64,000 bases of DNA from Pisaster brevispinus. Lineage: Eukaryota > Echinodermata > Asteroidea > Forcipulatida > Asteriidae. The stretch spans positions 1,736,001 to 1,800,000 of the forward strand of contig JAMKCF010000019.1 of the NCBI GenBank assembly GCA_023634235.1. The letters run 5' to 3'. The position numbers and the translations under genes were made by a program. Shown one piece after another: positions 26,043 through 38,737 of this stretch. The notes beneath the pieces are model-generated. The model saw only the letters and a program-made list of their open reading frames with translations. It did not search any database and was not told the DNA's origin. Each line of letters starts with the position of its first letter. Position 1 is the stretch's first letter.

Positions 26043-29000
26043 ATGGGAAGCAGTCGTGATAGTAAGAGTTGTATTCAGTCACTGAGACGGCAAGTTACAA
26101 CGATGAAGATACGGTGCCTATATGGCTCCTGTGGCCGTAAGAAGACAGTTTTATTGGCCATACTATGCGGTATGTGTATGTTCTTCTTACACGGGAAGAT
26201 ATCTGAGTCGTATGAAGGCAAGACAGAAAGGCAAATGAGGTCAGAGGTAAGAAGTTCTAGAATCAGTTGTCATGTTTTTATTACAAATTAGGCCTAGAAT
26301 TATCACCAAGCAAGGACTATACATCATGTTAGTTGCAGAAAAATAGTAATTTAACAGTATGACTAGCTTATCTTTCAGGATCTCACAGTTTTTTTAAGGG
26401 GACTAAGTCAAATTTACTCAGATTATCAAATCGGCAGAGCTTCCACAAGGGGATATAAACACCAAGCTGGCAACAGCCAGTCTCCTCTTATATCATATAA
26501 ATTGTGGTTCAGTAACTAGACGACAGTACTTATTCTAGTCATTGAGAAATCAGCGGTTTAGCTTGGTGGGATTCGAACCCACAAACGTGTGATTGTAAGT
26601 CCTGCAGTCTAACATGTCCATGCATATTGTTTAAACCTATTGTAATGCCCATGAACACATTATCTGTCTTTTTTCTTTTTTCAAATAAAAAATGGAAAAC
26701 ACTGTTAATGGCCTGACGTTTCGACCCTAGCAGAGTCTTTGTCTAACATCCTAGCATAATCTTAAGGCTAAAATAATGACAACACATCGCACGTAAACAA
26801 GTGTTGTGTTGACTAGAGAAAGACGCTGCTATTGGCTATTTTTTGCATATATACCCAAAACATCCTCTTTGTTGGTAAACAGTTTGCAACAGTTAATTCT
26901 GTTTTCTATTTTCAATTTACTTCAATTGTAGAGAGGGATATTCAGTTTTCTCCAATCTTTTAAATTCGGTGGTTCCAAGCCTAAAACCTCGGCGGCAGTC
27001 TACGGTGCCATCTACCGGGACATCGCGGGTAATTTCGAGCCGCCACGGGAGCCGTCGCGACACGGTGTAGGCGAGATGGGGATGTCAGTCACCTTCGAGG
27101 ATTGGGAGAAAGCAGCTGTGCAGAATAGCGTGCGGGAGTACGCTATGAACATGTACGGCAGTGATAAAATATCACTGGATAGATCATTACCTGATCTCAG
27201 AGACCCACAGTAAGTCTTGAAAAAAATCTGAAAAGTTTAACATCTAATAAATGTTGTCCTTCTCAAGAATATGAAAAACATGAAAAAGTCACAGCCGTCA
27301 CTGGTTTAACATAAGTGAAGTTTTAACCAAATACTTCGGTTGTTGAATTTAAAACATGATTATATAATTAAAACAAGTACCAATCCCCCAGAAAAGTTTT
27401 TCCGTTCGAAAAACGTTTAAAGTCGAGAACATTTGAATCGTATTTAAAAGTATATTGTTATCAATTTGGAACGTACACAAAATCACTAACAAAATATACC
27501 GTTTTGCGATGTTTTCACTGAAATGATGTGACTCCTTAAAATCACAATCTTGTAATATTCCTTAAAAGTAGGTTCATAGATTGGTTTTTGTATTGTTTTT
27601 GTCGACGTAGGCCTAATGCTGATTTATAGGCAAAACAATAGACACAATCGGCGACCGGAGTCACGTGACTCATAGTAGGTATACAATGTAAACAAACCAA
27701 GGTAGCAATGCACGGTGGAAAAGCATGGCTGCTTCCCACCTTACGGCAGAAGCGCTCGGAAGCAGCCATGTGTTTCCATTCACGCTTCGTGTTGCTTGCT
27801 TGGTTTGTTTACATTTTATACCCACTATGGGTCATGACATGTGACTGCAAAAACACAATAAAAGTCACATGTGAAAGTTTCAGCTGAATACATTGTCTGC
27901 TTGTTGAAAAACAGCAACCAAAAATCACGGTATTTTCACAAGAATGTCGAATCCATCCACGTTTACCGAGGTGACAGGGGGTACCAACTGCATCTCCATG
28001 ACCACAGCATTTGCGAAGGGACACCAACCATAAGACATTTCAGAAACGACTCATGCATAACTCGTTTCTCAGATTCAATATCTTTGAGTGAAACCATTTC
28101 CAAACCATATTACTTTGAAGGGAATCCTTTCTCAAAATAGCTTATACTATCAACAGATTCTTATACCAGGTAAGCTTTTATGGTCATTCATTTCTGGAGT
28201 ATTTACCAATCTATGACCCTACATTCAAGTCCGTTATTCCAAACACAAAATGGCCTCCTTAGATGCTCTTTTGCTCAACTGATTAGTCAAACCAACTGGT
28301 ATAATTATTCCATTACTTTTTGTGTGTGTATCAGATGCAAGCATTGGCAGTATCTTGAAGATCTGCCACAGGTCACAGTGGTCATAGCTTTCCACGATGA
28401 AGGGTGGTCTACACTCATACGTACTGTACACAGTATCATCAACAGAAGTCCCCCATACCTCCTCAAGGAAATCTTACTGGTGGATGACTTTAGTACGAGA
28501 AGTAAGTTTGCGTGATGGGAAACTGTGAGATTGGAATGGAGTATATGTATCTCATTGGGCCTGATGGATGGGTCGGAATGATTAAGAAGCAATGCTATAA
28601 TGAATATAAATCCAAGGTCCAGTTTTAAAGAGCTGCGTAAGCACAAATTGATAAGCACCAGCTTGATAACCATGTCATATGTCACCATCTTTGACTGGTA
28701 TTCTGATAATTTTTGCTTAGCAGAAAATGTAGAGCAAAATTGTCTGCTTAAGCAGCTCTATGAAATTGGCCCTATATGTTTTGTTGTTAGTTGCCTTACT
28801 GAACTTGCCGATGTCGATTTCTTTACGAGATCAATGACATATCACCAGACGACTTACTACAAATCAGGTTTCGACTTGCTGTGAAAATTAATCTCACAAA
28901 GACGACTTACTGAACTAATATGATAAGCCTACTTCTTGATTCTGCAATGTCATAGAGCTGCTTAAGCTAAAAATAATGCTTAAAATTGCATGCACCATTG

Positions 29001-32000
29001 TTCATTTTGAATGCCACAATCGAAATAAGCTCAAAATCGCACACAAAATCTCTGACAAACATAAGCATTTGGGGGGGGTCTTGAAAGCAAGAGGATTAAA
29101 ATGATTTGTTTTCTTCAAAAAAAGCTAGAGGATAGAAATTATTTGTTTTCTTCAAAAAATAATTATGGAATAATCCTTAACTTATTCGCAGAACATCTCC
29201 GTAAGCAGTTAGATGATTACATCAAAACTCCGAAGCTATCAGGAATAGTCAAACTGATTCGTACCCGTAGACGAGAGGGTGTGATAGGGGCCCGGATGTA
29301 TGGGTTTACTCGAGCCTCAGCCCCGGTCATTGTATCCATGGACGCTCACTGCGAGGTCGGGACAAACTGGCTTGCTCCTCTGCTCTCTGTCTTGGCTTCA
29401 AATCGGTGAGTTGTAAAGCTGTTGGAACGCTCAAAGGTGTTATATTAGAAAAGGCATATTTTAAAATGACTTTTACAAGCTTAAATGTAGGAGTATCAAA
29501 GAGTAATCATGAGCTTTTTATAATTACTATAAGGATCCAGAATGCAAAAATAATGTTCATTGTCGCATTATATAGGCATGAATGCAAATCCAGCTGGAAA
29601 ATACATAGGGCATATGCTAGATAAATTGACCGGATAGTCATTTATGCATAAAGACTACATTTAATTTAAAAAGTATTTTGTACAATTATATTGTTTTGTT
29701 TATGTTTGTTTGGGGGAGAATGGTTCTTAACGTGATCTTACAACAAATAGTTTTTTTAAAAGAAATTTTGGTTCTCTATAACCAATGCTTGTTCATAGTC
29801 TGTTTCCGTTTTCAATAACAAATTGGTTTCAAGTCGTGCTGCACAAATGTTAATTAAATCATTGTTAACTTTATCCAACGACAGGACATCGATTGCTGTA
29901 CCAATAATCGATGTAATTGATAACATGGATTATCGAATATACCCACAAGGCAGTGGTAGGATGGCCCGTGGGATGTTTGACTGGAACATGGATTATAAGC
30001 GAGTCCAGGGCTTACCAGAATTAGAGAGGAAAGCTCGTCGGTACAAAACACAGCCTTACAGGTAAACATAACACCAGACCCTCACATATGGTTCTTTCTC
30101 AACAACACACTTGGAAATAATTTCTCTTAATTGGTTTAGAATAGTGGCAACAATAATGATAATTCACGATGCATTGTTTAACAATCTAAACCCTGCGATT
30201 GTCAACAGAGCAAATATATGTAAATGGGTTTGGTTTTTTTCCTAAATTGGCATTTACTTCAAGGAACAATAACCAAGTTGAAACAGCCATGTGAAGGTAG
30301 TCTTTTTAGAGAAGTTGTGTTTCACCAGATTTAGAGGATCAAGAAGTGATTTAGCCTGCTCTGATGGAGGCAATCTGAAAACACAATTACTATCGCAGCC
30401 TAACCCATCTATTTTATTTATAAAAAAAATTACCCTCTCAAATCATTAACAATTTTTCTCTTTGCCTATTTCAAATGAGTGTACAATAAACAATCAGCAC
30501 AGCACGTTTGATATTGAACTTGTTCTTTCTTCCAGGTCTCCTGCATTTTCAGGGACGGTATTTGCAATGTACAAGTCTTACTTCCTTGAGCTTGGCGGCT
30601 TCGACCTCGGGCTTAAGATGTACGGAGGAGAAAATTTTGAGCTGTCTCTTAAGGTAAGAATCACGATTGTGATAAGATATAAAATAAGTATGAGCAACTT
30701 ATAATGCTTTGTAAACAAATAATTGCAAAGTATCATTGCTTAAAAAGTTTGATAACTGCTGCGACCTGTTTTTTCCCCCAGACCTGGATGTGTGGCGGCA
30801 AGATATTTTGGGTGCCTTGTTCCCGAGTTGGTCACGTCTACAGAGTAAATGGTGTGCCACCATATTCATTCCCAAGAGATACATTCAGCAACTACAGAGA
30901 TAAGGTAAAATAAATATTACTCTATTACGTGTACATCTAATTTACTCGCATCAGCCCATTGAGGTCGTTCAGTAATCCTTCGAATGTCCTCATCACACAC
31001 AGTATTGTGATAAATAGGGGAGCTGTTTGGTTAAAAATAAGCTGTATTAAGATGGTTTTGTAAAATACTTTAAAGGCAACATTTTGACACATTGCTTTTA
31101 ATGTGAAAGGATATGGTTCGTAGATGTGAGCAACAAGGTTTAATGGAACTGTTCTGACTCATAATGTTAATTGTGTTTTAACAGAACATTGCTAGGGTTG
31201 CCGAGGTATGGATGGACGAATACAAAGACTACCTGTATGCCAGCCGGCCTTACATGAGGGCGCCCTCCTTTAATCTCGGTGACGTCAGCAAGCAGGTTCT
31301 ACTCCGGCGAGAGAAGAAATGTCAGAGCTTTGAGTGGTATCTTAGTGAAGTTGCTTACGATCTGACAAGTAACTATCCATTACCACCTAAACTCGTAATG
31401 ACTGGTGAGGTAAGATAGTAGTCGGATAAACATTGTTCCTGTGTACCCGGCTGTTGACAAAAGGAAACCTTGATAATATTTTACCAATCTGAGTCAAGTG
31501 AAAACAGTGTGAATACATGTACTGTGTCAATTTTTCAACAACTTGTTGAGTGAAACTTTTTTCTAATCCATTTATCATTTTAACTGCTATCGTGTTTTGA
31601 ATGGAAAGGGCTCTTATACAGGCGTACTGTGTGATGAGATATTTATTTGTTAAGAACTTTATATAATTGTAATACGTACGTACATTCTTCCTTTTTGGGG
31701 AGGGTGTGTGGATGATGAGTCAAACTCCATTATATAAACAATGAATGGGTAAAATCCGTCTTTCATTCAAGAACTTGCGTTTTGCTTTTTTCCCCAGATT
31801 CGTGGACTTGACACCGAGTTTTGTTTAGATACGAAAAACAAGGTACCAGTCAACGAGGGAGTGGAGTTAACCATGTACAAATGTCATGGCATGGGTGGGA
31901 ACCAGGTAAAGTATGCAATATGCACTAATGTCAGACGCCACAATAGCTTTCACTGCACTCTTGTACATGTACATGTATATGTTCTACTTTTTCCTATGAA

Positions 32001-33019
32001 TAATATATTTCCCAATCGAATGCTATTAAGTTAAAGTCTACCTTTATGGCAACTGTTTGGTAGCTTGCCAATAATGTACCGTATTATCATAAGTGGGTCT
32101 CATAATAGGAAGTAAATGTCTATGTTCGGTTATACGATGAATGTTATAGCTGTTTTTATGTTTTTTGCTGTCCCTAATATAGTTTTTTCGCCTTACCACT
32201 GCTGGTGATATACGAGTCAACGATCTCTGCCTTGGACAGAAAGGACAAACAGTAATGATCACAGCATGTGACAGTCCGAATGTCATCACAGACTGGCAAC
32301 ATAATCAGGTATATACCCGTACATTTATTCTCACTGTTTGGCTTCACACAGAAAACTATTTTTCAACGATTGGTTATTATTGAGAATCATTTCCGATTAT
32401 AAAGTTCATAAAACGGCACCGACCCTCCTGAGATATCTGGATTTTAGTCAAAGTCAAGAAAATATAATTTCGCATAATGCGCACAAAATACCTGATGTTT
32501 TCTTCTTCTTTTGCAAGAATGTTGTACATGTATTCACTAAAATGGGACCACTTTCACAGGTCAAGTGTACATGTGTATACAAAATGAATATTGAAAGAAG
32601 AGGACGGAAATACATGTACACTCTCCAATTACAAATAATGTGAAAGAACCTAAAAAAAACCATAATAACATAACAATACCTTCACCATAAATGGCACGCA
32701 AATAAATGTTATATAAATTACATTTCATAGATTAAAGGGGGAAAAAAGAACGATAACAATTATTTTGGGCTAAACTGCGTGAATTTAATCAAAAGATAGA
32801 TAAACAAAACAAATCCAGAAAACTATACAATGTTGAGCTTTAATTAATTGCATCTATCCATTTATTATATAGGAGAAGAGCACTATCATGAGACGAAGTC
32901 AACACAAGTGTCTGGAACGAGTTGGCCTGAAGATACAAATATCATCATGCCGAAAGAGTTATGATCCTCAGCTCTGGACATTCGATGATCCTTTCCTTTT
33001 AGATACACTGGTGGTCTGA
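26043..33019 (+). CDS. GALNT10: Polypeptide N-acetylgalactosaminyltransferase, GALNT10-like, copy 2
   Basis: Eleven phase-consistent exons: 26043-26246, 26932-27209, 28335-28501, 29192-29405, 29885-30061, 30536-30653, 30782-30904, 31185-31409, 31798-31905, 32183-32308 and 32873-33019. They encode 628 residues. The start could instead be Met21 (26103); the anchor is [17 protein letters not shown]. The GT27 domain has [41 protein letters not shown] (DxH), [12 protein letters not shown] and CSRVGHVY. Two usual motifs are changed: MAGGLF is FSGTVF, and WGGEN is YGGEN. The lectin domain keeps CLDTKN...[14 protein letters not shown]...DWQHNQ and CLERVG...QLWTFD, but is split by an extra intron relative to copy 1. 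It is a type II Golgi protein. Exons 3-6 have the same lengths as in copy 1 (167, 214, 177, 118), proving tandem duplication. Changed residues may alter or abolish transfer activity (inference). Confidence 0.93.
26540..26640 (-). repeat. tRNA-derived SINE fragment
   Basis: On the minus strand, GTTAGACTGCAGGACTTACA is followed by a B box GGGTTCGAATCCCACC at about 26567-26582. This resembles the 3' half of a tRNA-derived SINE. The A box and acceptor stem are not convincing, so it is not a functional tRNA. It lies in intron 1 of GALNT copy 2. Confidence 0.5.
28060..28215. repeat. Interspersed repeat shared with 56010-56560
   Basis: Blocks tttctcagatt, aaacca.att.ctttgaaggga, tttctcaaaat, and accaggtaagcttttatggtcat with ctggagtatttaccaa recur in the same order at 56010-56095 and 56505-56550. 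There they are interrupted by a separate element. It lies in intron 2 of GALNT copy 2. Confidence 0.7.
28615..28773. mobile_element. 159-bp MITE with inverted ends
   Basis: The left end aggtccagttttaaagagct and the right end agctctatgaaattggccct are imperfect inverted repeats extended by gcttaagca steps. A lone half-end (catagagctgcttaagc) follows at about 28951-28967. I recall similar ends being common in marine deuterostome genomes. It lies in intron 3 of GALNT copy 2. Confidence 0.65.
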
Positions 33020-33215
33020 TTGGTTGAGTTGTTTCCCTCCATCTCGCGTTAATTGAGCTAGTTGTGATCTGATTGGGTGAGGTATCTCCATCTCGTGTTA
33101 ATTTGAGATACTGGTGATCTGATTGGTTGAGGTGTCTCTATCACGTGTTAATTTGAGCTACTAGTGATCTGATTGGTTGGGCATGAGGTGTCTCCATGTC
33201 GTGTAAATTCTAGCT
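33001..33215. repeat. Minisatellite of about 50 bp, four units, overlapping the GALNT copy 2 stop codon
   Basis: Units beginning tctgattggttgag start at 33015, 33068, 33118 and 33168 (periods 53, 50, 50). The preceding bases also match (gatac..ctggtg), so the last five codons and TGA of GALNT copy 2 lie inside unit 1. The remaining units are in the 3' UTR. Confidence 0.9.
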
Positions 33216-34739
33216 ATAAAACAACTCAATCTTCAAGGGCAGTACAACTGTACTACAAATGATAAGAATTGAGCTCCTCAGTTTGACTCACAATTGATGA
33301 TTACAGCGGCGGTAAAGACATTTTCATTTGGAGGCAAGCGGAGGCAAAGGCACTTTTTAAATACATTTGTATGAGGGCGACCTTGAGATGAATCGGACCA
33401 TTCATTTGTGCATTTATTTGTGTTCTCATTATTTGTTTCCTGGCGATCAAGAGGTGTGGCATCTGCTTCCCCTGCCACTGTTCTGCCACCCCCCCCCCCC
33501 GGTTATGCCGTTGATGATTCCGTCATTCTAGACTCATAGTGGTACTGATTATAGCTATGCCGGGGTCAATTTCACCAAGTACAATAACTGTACTATTCCC
33601 ACCTTAAAGATGAGTTGTCAATGTTACCGCAGTGATTTGCATTGTGCAATCAGCTTCCCAATCGAAGATTTATTCATTATTAAGTCGATTCTGCTCGAGC
33701 GGTTCGTAAAACCAAGCCCAGCATTACAAACGATGATCATAAGGATATGGGTCATATGAGCAACAAGGTTCAATGGAACTGTTCTTTAACCAATTCCATA
33801 AACCCGTTATTAAAGCAGAAATGTCAGCTAAGAAAATGTTGTTTTTTTTAGCTTAGCAAAGGCTTATTTTAGTACCAGTCATAACAACGTAAACACACGG
33901 CAGTTTGGGAGGTTGCCGGATTCTGCTATTAAAAGCAAGACAATTTTCGTACTGACCAACTTATTGTTTTCACAACTTATCAGTTTATGAAATTGGTCTC
34001 TTTTGACAATTTGCACAAAGGTACTCATTCAAAAAGTTTATTAATATCATTCCAACATACAATTTCCTACGTCGGGAGCAGATGTGGCAAATGGGTCCGT
34101 CAGTAAATCCGGGGTTAAACATTTGTACGTATTCATTGCCTATAATTGTTGTACAGATCAACTGTTGTAATTCCATATCATAACAAAAATCATAGCTTTA
34201 CCATGATTACTGCGACGGAGTTTGTGTGTTTACAGACAAGGAACGGGGTTCTATGGGCGCTGCTTTTCTACGCTGTTATGAAGTAACGATGATTTTAACT
34301 GTTTTTATAGTTCTATTGTAAATATTTAACAACACAGTTTTGTTTATTACATTGTAAAAGTATTAGCCTTTTAAAACTATCCTTTTGTTGTAACGATTAG
34401 TCATGTTTATGCTTTTTTCTGCATGTACATTGAATTCCGTTCTCATTTAGTTTTGCAATGTCTGTACGGTGAAACTTCCATTTGGGTAATTTAATAAAAG
34501 ATGACAACAAATTCAGGCGAAGACTGTAATGTGATGTATGCGTTAGGTTTCCCGAATGTACAAAGCTCTATTGTTCGGTGTGCTCAGACGAGTCCATCGG
34601 GGTTGTTGGTTGAAGGGAAAAGGCAAGTCAAAATGACCAAAATGTGAATTGTTTCTTAATGAGGGGAACAATTTCCCTTTGCTCTAAATGTTTCTGCAGA
34701 CGATGAAGTTTCAGTTGTATACTGAACAGTGTATTCTGT
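33216..34739. other. Intergenic spacer between GALNT copy 2 and the LINE
   Basis: Contains a poly-C run (33490), a MITE (33789-33997), a short duplicate of GALNT copy 2 intron sequence (33732-33780), and an AATAAA near 34489. No exon was recognised. Confidence 0.45.
33789..33997. mobile_element. 209-bp MITE-like element with short inverted ends
   Basis: The left end accaattccataaac mirrors the right end gtttatgaaattggt. The interior is non-coding. The ends resemble those of the 28615 element. Short arms make this call tentative. Confidence 0.5.
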
Positions 34740-37634
34740 TTAGCACGGTTGATTAAGAAAACTGACTTGGATATTCTATGTATTTCTGAGACATGGATGT
34801 CTGATAAGGTTAGTGACAATGAGGTTTATATAGATGGCTACACTGTTAAAATACAAGATAGACTGGATGGGCGACGTGGTGGAGGAGTGTGCATGTATGT
34901 GAAAAACACTCTCCCATTTGTTGATAGGGGTGACCTAACCATAGGTTTTGAACTCGAGGCGGTGTGGGCAGAGTTTAAAATGAATGATTCTAGTGATTTA
35001 CTATTGTGTTGTATGTATAGACCTCCTGATGCTACATGTGATTATTTTGATAAAATCCTTGATATGCTCGACAAAGTAATAGTAGAAGGTAAAGAGGTTG
35101 CTCTGTTTGGTGATTTTAATATTGACTATAAAATTGATGAATCACTAAGTAATAATCCCATTCACCAGATTGAAAGCCTGTATGTTCTCAACCAACTGGT
35201 TACTAAACCTACTCGTGTCACAAATAACTCATCAAAGTGCATTGACCTCATTCTGAGCTCTATACCCGAGAAGCATCTACTGTGTGATGTTGCTAAAGTA
35301 GCTCTTAGTGACCACTATATGATTTATACTTGTATTGGTTTCAATGTTAAAACACCTAAGCACAAAACTATTAAGTTTAGGGACTACAAGGATTTCAATG
35401 CTGATTCATTTATGGAAGATATCGAAAATGATGCAGTTCTTAAATTATGTCAAGGTAACCTTTCAGAGGATAAACATATGTGGGATAACTGGCGAAACGC
35501 CTTTTCAGAAATTAGTGATAAACATGCTCCAATTAAAGAAGTCAGGGTTAAAGAAAGGTACTGCCCTTGGATGACCTCTAGTATTGTCAAACTTATGTAT
35601 AAGAGGGACCACTTAAAAGCTCTTTCTGTTCAGAATGATTGTCAAGATTACTTAACTGAGTACAGGAAAACTAGAAATCTTGTCACAGCATCAACGAGGA
35701 AATCCAAACGGGATTACTTTGATCAGGTTTCTACCAAGTACAAAAAAAGACCCTAAGAAGTTATGGAAGGAAATACACAAAGTTACTGGCAACAATAAGT
35801 ATGCAAATAATATCCACCCAGAACTTAATTGTGATGAGATGAATGATTATTTTACGTGTATTGGTAAAGAAACATCAGATTCTTTTCCTAAAAATCATTT
35901 GAATTGGAAGAATCCGGACTGCACACACAAGCTTATTTTTAATACTGTACCCAACGAGAATATTCTCAAAGCTTTATCTCAACTAAGCAATGATAGCAGC
36001 CTTGATATTTTAGATTTCGATACCAAATTACTTAGATTGGCCTCTCCTTTTATTCATAAATCTCTTTGTTATATTGTGAATATGTCACTCATGACTGGAT
36101 TCGTATCAGATGATTGGAAGTTTGCTCGAACTACACCAATTTATAAAGGAAAAGGGTGCAAAAAAACCCAAAGGGAACTACAGACCTATTTCGATTGTCT
36201 GCCACATAGCTAAGATCATTGAAAAGATTGTTCAGACGCAACTTCTGGACTATCTCACTGTTCATGACATGATCAATTTGCTTTTCTTAAGAACCATTCG
36301 ACACAATCTAGTTTGCATGTGTTATTGATGATTTTTATGAGGCATTCAATGAACACGAAATTGTTGGCTCCTGTTTTCTCGACATTTCTAAATGCTTTGA
36401 TACAATAGACCATGATCTTTTACTGTTCAAATTAAGTAAATATGGTGTATTAAGCAATGAACACAAGTGGTTTAAGAATTATATTACTAATAGGAAACAA
36501 GTCGTTAACTGCCATGGTAAAGTTTCCAAACCTAATCACATTACTGTTGGCTTACCACAAGGAAGTGTTTTAGGGCCTGTACTATTCATTATTTTTATTA
36601 ACGACATCACCCAAAGCATTAACTCTAGTACCTGCAATATATTCGCCGATGATGTTGTTATTTACACGACAGGTAATGATACTGATGATGTCAATCAAAT
36701 TTTACAATCCAATATTATTAATATCTCCAAATGGTATGAAAATAATCGTCTTCGTATTAATCCGACTAAAACTAAAATCATGCTCCTAAAACCTCGTCAT
36801 ACTCACACTACCAACAAACTGAATATTCATCTTGGGGGCACTCAACTTGAACAAGTAAATAATGTTCGTTACCTAGGAGTAGAAGTTGACAATAACCTCA
36901 CCTGGGAGTTGCACGTCAGGAATCTCTGTAAATCTATTGCTTACAAAGTGTACTCTTTATGTAGGATTAGGCATACAATTAACAGTCGTTTACTTGACAC
37001 GCTTTACAAAACGACCATTCAACCCTGCTTCGATTATGCGTGTTCTGTGTGGGGAAATTGTTCAATGAATAGTAAAAGGGCACTTCTCCGACTGCAGAAA
37101 AGAGCTGCAAGGGTTGTCTCCAACAATTTTGATTATAAGAACGTTCGTGGTGAAGACCTTATTAATCATTTATCTTGGCAAACCGTGGAACAAAGAAGAG
37201 ATTTCTTTTTAGCATGGCTATTTTATAAATGTGTTCACGGGCTTGCTCCAAGTCGACTATGCAATGACGTAGAAATGTACTTCGATAGGCATGGTATTAA
37301 CACAAGAAATGCAGACTCTCTTAATGTTGTTATCCCTATACATAACGTCGAGTGCTTTAAACAATCTTTTAAGTTTGCCAGTACTAAAGTTTGGAACAAT
37401 ATTCCCTCTTCCATTCAAAGTTCCTCCTCCATTGGCATTTTTAAACGTTTATATAAGAAACTGTATTTCAAGTAGCTTTTTTTTTGTATTCTTCTTTTTT
37501 GTGTGTGTTGATTTCGTTGTAATTTTCTTTTTTCTTTTAAAAAAATGTATAACAGGACATTGATGTAAAACAGCTTTTGCTGATCTTTTTATCCTGTATA
37601 AAGATATTGCAATAAATAAATAAATAAATAAATA
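34740..37634 (+). mobile_element. CR1/Jockey-type non-LTR retrotransposon (LINE), frameshifted
   Basis: 34749-35756 encodes an APE-type endonuclease domain: LDILCISETWMS, the RRGGGVCMYVK segment, LFGDFNIDYK and LSDHYMIYT. It is followed by a spacer and reverse transcriptase in shifting frames. RT signatures seen are FLDISKCFDTIDHD, GLPQGSVLGPVLF and the catalytic FADDVVIY near 36645. The C-terminal part, 36780-37475, has YLGVEVDNNLTW and the LLRLQKRAARVV block typical of CR1/L2-type elements. At least three frame changes (about 35750, 36170 and 36310) break the ORF. The 5' end is truncated just before the usual endonuclease start. The 3' tail is TAAA repeats (37612-37634). The autonomous form copies itself by target-primed reverse transcription; this copy is dead. 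No target duplication is identified. Confidence 0.93.
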
Positions 37635-38002
37635 ATGTTAGTAACCGTGTCATCATGATCTCATTCCAGCACACTGTATAACATGACCATAACAGTTTCA
37701 CGCCATTTTTGTGATGGTGGACACTTTCATGAAGACTCTATCTATTGGGAAATGAGTGGATTGAAAAACTGAATTGGACTTAAGAGTCCATCGTTAACTA
37801 TAATCAATTTATTGTCAGTAACATTTAACAGTACACTACATGCAAGCATGTTTCAGCTCACATTTTGCAGAGTGTAAGCAGATTTCCCCCAATCGATCTG
37901 AAATGAAATGTTTTGCTTTGGGGAGAGAGTGCAAGGAATTTAACAAAACATTTGTAAATTGTAAACCCACTTTGTCCTGCCTTTTTGCTGTTCCCATTAC
38001 AG
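37635..38002. other. Short spacer after the LINE
   Basis: 368 bp with no exon or repeat recognised, apart from the strong pyrimidine-rich acceptor that ends at 38002. Confidence 0.4.
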
Positions 38003-38111
38003 GAATCCCATGAGGTTCAGATGCAGATGTATTTATTTGTTTAGTTTTCTGTTGATGACATCTTGCAAGGTTCAGGAGGGTGAAAATGATGAAACGATGC
38101 TCGAAAAGAAT
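38003..38111 (+). CDS. Possible signal-peptide exon of a secreted protein
   Basis: A strong acceptor (ctgttcccattacag) is followed by ATG at 38010 and 34 codons starting MRFRCRCIYLFSFLLMTSC, a plausible signal peptide, then an acidic stretch. It ends in a good donor (aat|gtaagt). Preceding non-coding exon(s) are implied. Possible later exons in phase are 41246-41342 (donor gtaagt) and 43179-43219 (stop TAA). That chain gives about 79 residues but runs through two minus-strand genes. No family is recognised. The exon boundaries look real; the chain is speculative. Confidence 0.38.
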
Positions 38112-38737
38112 GTAAGTTTAATATTTATAACCATAATATTAAGCTTGAATTTAAAAAACGAAATTCGAATCAGCCAAGTCTGTCCTCGTCAGTATGTTTG
38201 GCATGAGCGTGTCTACTCGTTGAAACCGAAGACTTTAACAAAAAGTGTTTCGACGGACGAAAAACGTCCTTTGTTCGATATCGTCTATAGAAAAAGTCAA
38301 TGAGGACGTCTCAAAAAGTCAGAACAATGGGAGAACAAAGAAGAGTTCTCCGACACCGATGACTTAGCCATAGTGATCCAGCTGTGATAGACCTCGGTCC
38401 GCTTCTGTGCACACAAACAAGAAGGACATAATTATTAATCTCCAAACAACGGGAGGACACGAGGTAGTCCTCTGTTTACTGGTTCGACAAACCTGATTTG
38501 TAAGGACGGGTTTGTGCGCGTTTGTGTTAATTTGAAAAAAGGATTCAACCAAAATTAACTCTGAGTAAATTCAAATTAAATTGAATTACACTAACTGCTT
38601 TTAACTGCTGTAAAGACGATTGGGTATCTAACAAGAATCCACCATCAACTAAAACAATGAAAACTTAAATTGGCCGTTCTCTCATTCGGTTGTGGTTTAT
38701 TCTGGTACACCATGCAAACAGACCATGATGAAGATGT

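Noticed and set aside
26555..26640. Functional tRNA on the minus strand
   Set aside because: A B box is present but no acceptable A box, anticodon stem or acceptor stem could be paired; treated as a SINE fragment.
26695..26780. ggcctgacgtttcgaccc segment
   Set aside because: It looks like a widespread repeat motif I have seen in marine genomes, but the boundaries cannot be defined here.
28305..28688. 127-residue minus-strand frame
   Set aside because: It is antisense to GALNT copy 2 exon 3.
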